A stretch of DNA of 44,799 nt from assembly GCA_964584775.1 (NCBI GenBank), contig CAZPBC010000013.1:1-44799 (forward strand), in the 5' to 3' direction. Each line of letters opens with the position of its first letter. Position 1 is the first letter of the stretch. Shown here piece by piece: positions 41,597-44,799 of this stretch. Origin of the DNA: CAZPBC01 sp964584775. GTDB taxonomy: Bacteria > Chlamydiota > Chlamydiia > Chlamydiales > SLFE01. The notes under the pieces are model-generated. The model did no database searches. It had not been told where the DNA came from and was given only the letters and a program-made list of their open reading frames with translations. A program made the position numbers and the translations under genes.

Positions 41597-42017
41597 GCCC
41601 CCTGCTTTCCCTCCCTTCAATCTGGAAGGGAGGCCCTCTTTGATTAAAAAGTAGAAAAATTCTTTTCTTCTAATCAATTTTCTTTGTTTGGATGGAGCTT
41701 ATTTTTATTTTTTTTGAAAAGGAAGTGTCATGGTCATCCAACCTCCACTGATGAAGCACCATCAACCCAACTTTTTTACAAAACATCTCAAAATGTCAGG
41801 AGCTCACCTTGTCTGAGCGGTAGCCCTTTCAGCCCTCTCCCACCTCGTCGCTTCAAATCAAGCAGAGAGCCTCTTTGGATACCTCTTTTACTATGGGGCC
41901 TGCTCTCTTGTCGCCTCAACCATCACCGCTGCTGCCGTTGCATCTCTTGTTGCCGAAATGTGTATCGTCCATCTAGGCTGCCTCATGGGCTTCTATCTTT
42001 TTGGCTACATCAACTAC
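41479..42017 (+). repeat. Segmental duplication, copy A
   Basis: This segment matches 43470-44042: the 3' end of array member 3, its hairpin, the leader with AAGTAGAAAAA-TCTTTTCTTC and GGAAGTGTCATG, and the first 100 codons of the long Inc-like gene. Copy A lacks 39 bp present in copy B and has a stop codon in the reading frame. Confidence 0.85.
41610..41633 (+). terminator. Hairpin after array member 3
   Basis: Perfect stem CCTCCCTTC/GAAGGGAGG with 6-nt loop. It is conserved in position and partly in sequence with the hairpin at 43581 in the duplicate. No T run follows at once. Confidence 0.55.
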
Positions 42018-42596
42018 GAAAACGTTCAGTCCGGCCCTGAAGCTCCTAAAACAACCCAACCTGAAAGACCAAAGGTCAAGCCGACCCCTCCAGAAAGAAG
42101 AGATACTCCTCCTGAATCTGAAGAGCCAGCAGTCGTAACTGAAGCAGTAGTTGCGCCTGCAGCAGCAAAGCCCTCCCCCCCACGCGATGGAGGCTTTCTA
42201 AGCAAAGTTCCTGTCATAGGTAGACTCGTAGGGGGACCTGCTGTGAATGATGCTCCTGATGCCGAAGATGCGGCCAGTGATGGGGATAGCGATGATGCGG
42301 CGGTTGCACCTGCCACGGCTGCAGACACCCCAAAACCTCCAGCCCGAAGGGATCGCTCACTTTCAGCAAGTGGTGATGGTGCTAAAGTAGAGCTCCCTAT
42401 TCCTAAGATTGCAGTCTCGTCAGATCCTACTGCATTCCGTGCGGCTCTCGGATCTGTAGAAGTTAGTCCACGAGCTGGAGCCAATGCAGAACGCATTGAA
42501 GTAAAAAGTGACGATGACGTCTCTGCTGACGATGAAGCTTAGGCTGCAGATGCAGGAAAAAGGCAAAAAGAAGAAGAAAAACTCAAAGAAAGATAA
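41730..42596 (+). pseudogene. Broken Inc-like gene, array member 4 (copy A)
   Basis: The frame starts at the ATG at 41730 (same GGAAGTGTCATGGTCATCCA context as member 6), but codon 29 is TGA (41814-41816) where member 6 has AGT. Compared with member 6, 39 bp (13 codons) between the two membrane segments are deleted in frame, between short direct repeats (CATCACCGCTG and CATCACAGCCGCTG). Downstream the same frame stays open to TAG at 42540-42542, with a Pro-rich then acidic tail (KPTPPERRDTPPESEEP; DDDVSADDEA). Beyond that TAG the frame still looks coding for 17 codons (KRQKEEEKLKER) to TAA at 42594. An internal ATG at 41958 could start a shortened protein. Confidence 0.75.
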
Positions 42597-42767
42597 ATAA
42601 AGCTAAACTCCCTTCTCAAGTGAAAAGCTATTTATTTAAGAGTGTGACCTTGTACTTGTCTTTACTACGCCGAGAAAAGCTCACTGGTTTCCCACTTACT
42701 GAGGGTAAAACTCCCCTTTCATATCGATGCACACAATACAGACAAAAAATTAAAAATATCTGTGTGA
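42597..42767. other. Intergenic region after the broken Inc-like gene
   Basis: AT-rich. A 63-codon frame (42620-42811, GTG start) has no Shine-Dalgarno and runs through the promoter of the next gene, so it is probably not real. No strong terminator was seen. Confidence 0.4.
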
Positions 42768-42796
42768 TTTACAGCGATCCGAAACTGACTTATACT
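42768..42796 (+). promoter_or_regulatory. Sigma70-like promoter of the orf at 42830
   Basis: TTTACA (42768-42773), 17-bp spacer, TATACT (42791-42796). A start near 42803 leaves a leader of about 27 nt. Confidence 0.65.
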
Positions 42797-42829
42797 GTCT
42801 CACTAAAATAACTTAAGCAGGTTGATCGT

Positions 42830-43309
42830 ATGCAAAATATCACAGATTTCATTCGTAGAGATCCTACATTAGTACAAACTCTTATTGAGATTCGAGGACA
42901 TGTAGAAACCCAAAATGGTGTGAGAAGAGTCGTCTTCCTTGACTCTCACCGAAAAAGCCCAAATCAAGGCACCTTTGCAACCGAGTTAGTGATTCAACAG
43001 GAGTTTTGGAAAGAGAAAGTGTATAAAACGATCATCTCTCCTCTTTACCTTGGTGAAGAAGGCACTCAATGTACAAATCCTTTAGAGCGATCGGGCGAAC
43101 ATCTTTTTTTAAGCACAACCTCAAAAGGGACACTGAGCTCAGCTGAACGAGCGTCGCTTAGGAATAGCTGTGTCGTTCTCCAAAGAATTTCTGAAAAGAC
43201 ATTCCATGCGTACTTAAGAGTTGCCCTTGACACGCTTGCCTTTCCCGAGCTCGATTATGTACTCTCTGTTGATCCTGCCTATAGGTTAAGAAGACGTAGA
43301 AACCACTGA
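42830..43309 (+). CDS. Hypothetical protein inserted within the Inc-like array
   Basis: 159 aa. Soluble, no signal or membrane segment. It starts MQNITDFIRRDPTLVQTL and ends in a basic run (RLRRRRNH). No domain was recognised. It has its own promoter and is closed by the hairpin at 43331, so it is a free-standing gene. It separates the two copies of the duplication and is not related to the membrane family. GCAGG lies about 9 nt before the ATG. Confidence 0.65.
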   Translation: MQNITDFIRRDPTLVQTLIEIRGHVETQNGVRRVVFLDSHRKSPNQGTFATELVIQQEFWKEKVYKTIISPLYLGEEGTQCTNPLERSGEHLFLSTTSKGTLSSAERASLRNSCVVLQRISEKTFHAYLRVALDTLAFPELDYVLSVDPAYRLRRRRNH

Positions 43310-43330
43310 CTTAAATCCCCCATTACAAAA

Positions 43331-43360
43331 AAAGGCAGCCTTCCGAGGAAGACTGCCTTT
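43331..43360. terminator. Bidirectional terminator
   Basis: Stem of 13 positions with one mismatch (AAAGGCAG.CTTC / GAAG.CTGCCTTT) and CGAG tetraloop. Read on the minus strand it is followed by TTTTTTT, an ideal terminator; read on the plus strand it ends in TTTC and closes the orf at 42830. Confidence 0.8.
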
Positions 43361-43470
43361 CAAGCATTTGTCTAAACAATCTGCGTAGTTGATGATCGTA
43401 CTCTCTTCGAGAGTGATCGGTGTACGGATTGTATCTGAGCTGATTTCCCTCTGACATATTTCGTCTTGCG

Positions 43471-43569
43471 ATGCCCTCAAAACCCATCACCGCCGGAGGA
43501 GTCTTCTTCATCGCCGCCGACATTTGCTGCTGGAACTTTGTCCTCATGACCGTTCTAAAAAGTCCTTAA
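43471..43569 (+). pseudogene. 3' remnant of an array member 3 paralogue
   Basis: 33 codons (MPSKPITAGGVFFIAADICC, then WNFVLMTVLKSP) matching the C-terminus of the protein at 41255 but lacking five residues (PLFLT region). The 5' two thirds are gone and no Shine-Dalgarno precedes the ATG. It is a truncated copy left by the duplication. Confidence 0.8.
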
Positions 43570-43580
43570 GCCCCTGTTTC

Positions 43581-43602
43581 CTCCCTCCAACCTTGGAGGG
43601 AG
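43581..43602 (+). terminator. Hairpin after the member 3 remnant
   Basis: Perfect stem CTCCCTCCA/TGGAGGGAG with ACCT tetraloop; counterpart of 41610-41633. Confidence 0.55.
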
Positions 43603-43712
43603 ACCATTTCATTGAGCCCCTCTTTGAATAAAAAGTAGAAAAAATCTTTTCTTCAAAAAATTCTATTTGTTAGGCTAGAAATCTCTTCAATCTATCTTCA
43701 AAAGGAAGTGTC

Positions 43713-44786
43713 ATGGTCATCCAACCCCCATTGATGAAACGTCATGAAAAACCCTTTTTTTCAAAATATCTCCAAATGTCAGGTGCTCACCTTATCAGTG
43801 CGGTAGCCCTTTCAGCCCTCTCCCACCTCGTCGCTTCAAATCAAGCAGAGAGCCTCTTTGGATACCTCTTTTACTATGGGGCCTGCTCTCTTGTCGCCTC
43901 AACCATCACCGCTGTCGCTCTACTTACCCTCTTATCACTTCCCATCACAGCCGCTGCCGTTGCTTCCCTCGTCGCCGAGATGTGTATCGTCAATCTAGGC
44001 TGCCTCACAGGCCTATATCTTCTTAAACGCATTCCAAACTACAATAAATCCGAAAAGGACGACAATAAACCGAATAGTGAAACTGGACCCACTCTGGAAA
44101 CCAACAATCAAAATGCATCAAAAGGTGAGGATGATGCAGTAGCAAAAGAACAATCGGGAGTAATGAATAGTGTACCAGCAGCAGACAATGAAAAAAAAGT
44201 TGCTCAAGCAAAAACGAACTTGATAGAAGCGCTTGGTTCACAATCGACTACTCTACAAAAAGCAGTGGCAGAGGCTCAGCAAAAAGCAAAAACAAAGACT
44301 GGAAATAAAGGTGAGTTTGATCATTTGTTAAAGACGTTTGATTCTGTAAGAGAAAAACAAAAGGATGCTCTAGAAGCAGCCGAGAAGACAAACAACAAAA
44401 AGATTTCTCAAGAAGTAAAGGACTTGTCAAAAGCTATAGATCTTCAAGGGGCTGCTCTAAAAGCAGCAATCGGGAATGCAAATAAAGGTGAGTTTGCTCT
44501 AGTAGAAGAGCATTTGTTAGATGCAATCTCTGTACAAGAGCATGCTTTAGCAGAAATGAAGACTGCATCAAAGGTGGAAGAATTAAGAGATGAGCTAGAT
44601 AAAGTGATCTCTGATTTTAATCAAAAAGTTGAAGGAGCTCTTTCTGAAGCTAGACAAACCATCAAAGGCCAGCTAGAAGAAGATGCTAAAATTAAAATGG
44701 GGAAAAACGCGCGAAAAAAGAGTGAAAAAAGATTATTTGTTGTACTTGGCTTTTTTGATTTTCCCTATGCATTCTCCAAATCCTAG
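43713..44786 (+). CDS. Inc-like membrane protein with a long coiled-coil tail, array member 6
   Basis: 357 aa. Residues 1-45 share the family N-terminus (MVIQPPLMKR; GAHLISAVALSALSHL). Two membrane segments lie at about 53-75 and 77-104 around a PITA turn. A polar linker (105-160) leads to a charged coiled coil (about 165-340). Two copies of a module of roughly 60 residues are visible in the tail, each with NKGEF (GNKGEFDHLLKTFDSVREKQ and ANKGEFALVEEHLLDAISVQ). The double-membrane hairpin plus cytosolic coiled coil is the architecture of chlamydial Inc proteins that bind host SNAREs or trafficking factors. AAAGGAAG precedes the ATG. The last 17 residues (LFVVLGFFDFPYAFSKS) are hydrophobic and unlike the rest, so a late frameshift is possible. 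Confidence 0.75.
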   Translation: MVIQPPLMKRHEKPFFSKYLQMSGAHLISAVALSALSHLVASNQAESLFGYLFYYGACSLVASTITAVALLTLLSLPITAAAVASLVAEMCIVNLGCLTGLYLLKRIPNYNKSEKDDNKPNSETGPTLETNNQNASKGEDDAVAKEQSGVMNSVPAADNEKKVAQAKTNLIEALGSQSTTLQKAVAEAQQKAKTKTGNKGEFDHLLKTFDSVREKQKDALEAAEKTNNKKISQEVKDLSKAIDLQGAALKAAIGNANKGEFALVEEHLLDAISVQEHALAEMKTASKVEELRDELDKVISDFNQKVEGALSEARQTIKGQLEEDAKIKMGKNARKKSEKRLFVVLGFFDFPYAFSKS

Positions 44787-44799
44787 CCTTATGTCTTCA

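Larger units (their letters stand above)
43470..44042 (+). repeat. Segmental duplication, copy B
   Basis: Partner of 41479-42017. It contains the remnant of array member 3 and the intact N-terminal part of the long Inc-like gene. Confidence 0.85.

Noticed and set aside
41814..41816. TGA at codon 29 of the broken Inc-like gene as a selenocysteine or reassigned codon
   Set aside because: The paralogue has Ser, no recoding element is evident, and all other genes use TGA as a normal stop.
41684..42040. 118-codon frame overlapping the broken Inc-like gene
   Set aside because: It is an out-of-frame shadow; the paralogue at 43713 fixes the real frame.
42620..42811. 63-codon frame upstream of the orf at 42830
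   Set aside because: It runs through a good promoter and lacks a start signal.

Overview
The window looks like a chromosomal segment of an environmental chlamydia (phylum Chlamydiota, a Parachlamydia/Waddlia/Simkania/Estrella-type organism). The basis is a cysteine-rich MOMP-like porin with a C-terminal Phe (22787-23869), several other beta-barrel proteins, an F-box/LRR protein, and a cluster of small proteins with the bilobed double-membrane segment typical of chlamydial inclusion-membrane (Inc) proteins. Housekeeping genes look moderately GC-rich (about half GC by eye) and effector-like or surface genes more AT-rich; neither was computed. I cannot fix the genus.

Layout. 1-2825: the 5' part of an unknown minus-strand gene, a small beta-barrel protein and an F-box/LRR protein, bounded by a 54-bp imperfect direct repeat taken from the 3' end of tsaB. 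2826-8707: tsaB (minus), then lon behind a long leader hairpin, a heptose-1-phosphate nucleotidyltransferase, a rhomboid protease and RNase Z in a tight plus-strand run. 8712-9817: a two-gene minus-strand unit with a caspase-like (C14) protease. 10280-16769: xerC, astD, astB and a YdiJ-type FAD/Fe-S dehydrogenase, overlapping or nearly so. 16809-21778: a conserved-looking unknown, adk (minus), tsaC/Sua5, a TsdA-type dihaem cytochrome c and a two-TM protein. 21773-26774 (minus): an exported superoxide dismutase, a 168-bp palindrome, two outer-membrane barrels and a large protein with a C-terminal macro domain. 26858-30764 (minus): tsaD-rnhC-orf-recN. 30836-33093: kbl-tdh threonine catabolism. 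33058-39978: a CcoI/CopA-type P1B ATPase, def, tpiA-secG-orf (minus), and xseA-xseB-nadK. 39979-44799: an AT-richer accessory region holding a tandem family of Inc-like membrane proteins, two of them broken, and one unrelated orf.

How genes work together. Three genes of the t6A tRNA-modification pathway (tsaB, tsaC/Sua5, tsaD) lie in the window, but in three separate places. tdh and kbl together convert threonine and CoA to glycine and acetyl-CoA. astB and astD are two of five steps of arginine succinyltransferase catabolism. xseA and xseB form exonuclease VII. The surface, effector-like and host-interaction candidates are the F-box/LRR protein, the macro-domain protein, the caspase-like pair, the MOMP-like porin and the Inc-like array.

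Regulation. Several genes without a Shine-Dalgarno sequence (tsaB, tsaD, the orf at 16809, sua5, def, tpiA) have a sigma70-like -10 element ending only 6-13 nt before the start codon, which suggests leaderless or very short-leader transcripts. The tsaD and kbl promoters are interlocked on opposite strands. The lon message would begin with one long hairpin that ends at its TTG start codon. No tRNA, rRNA, CRISPR array or transposase was seen.
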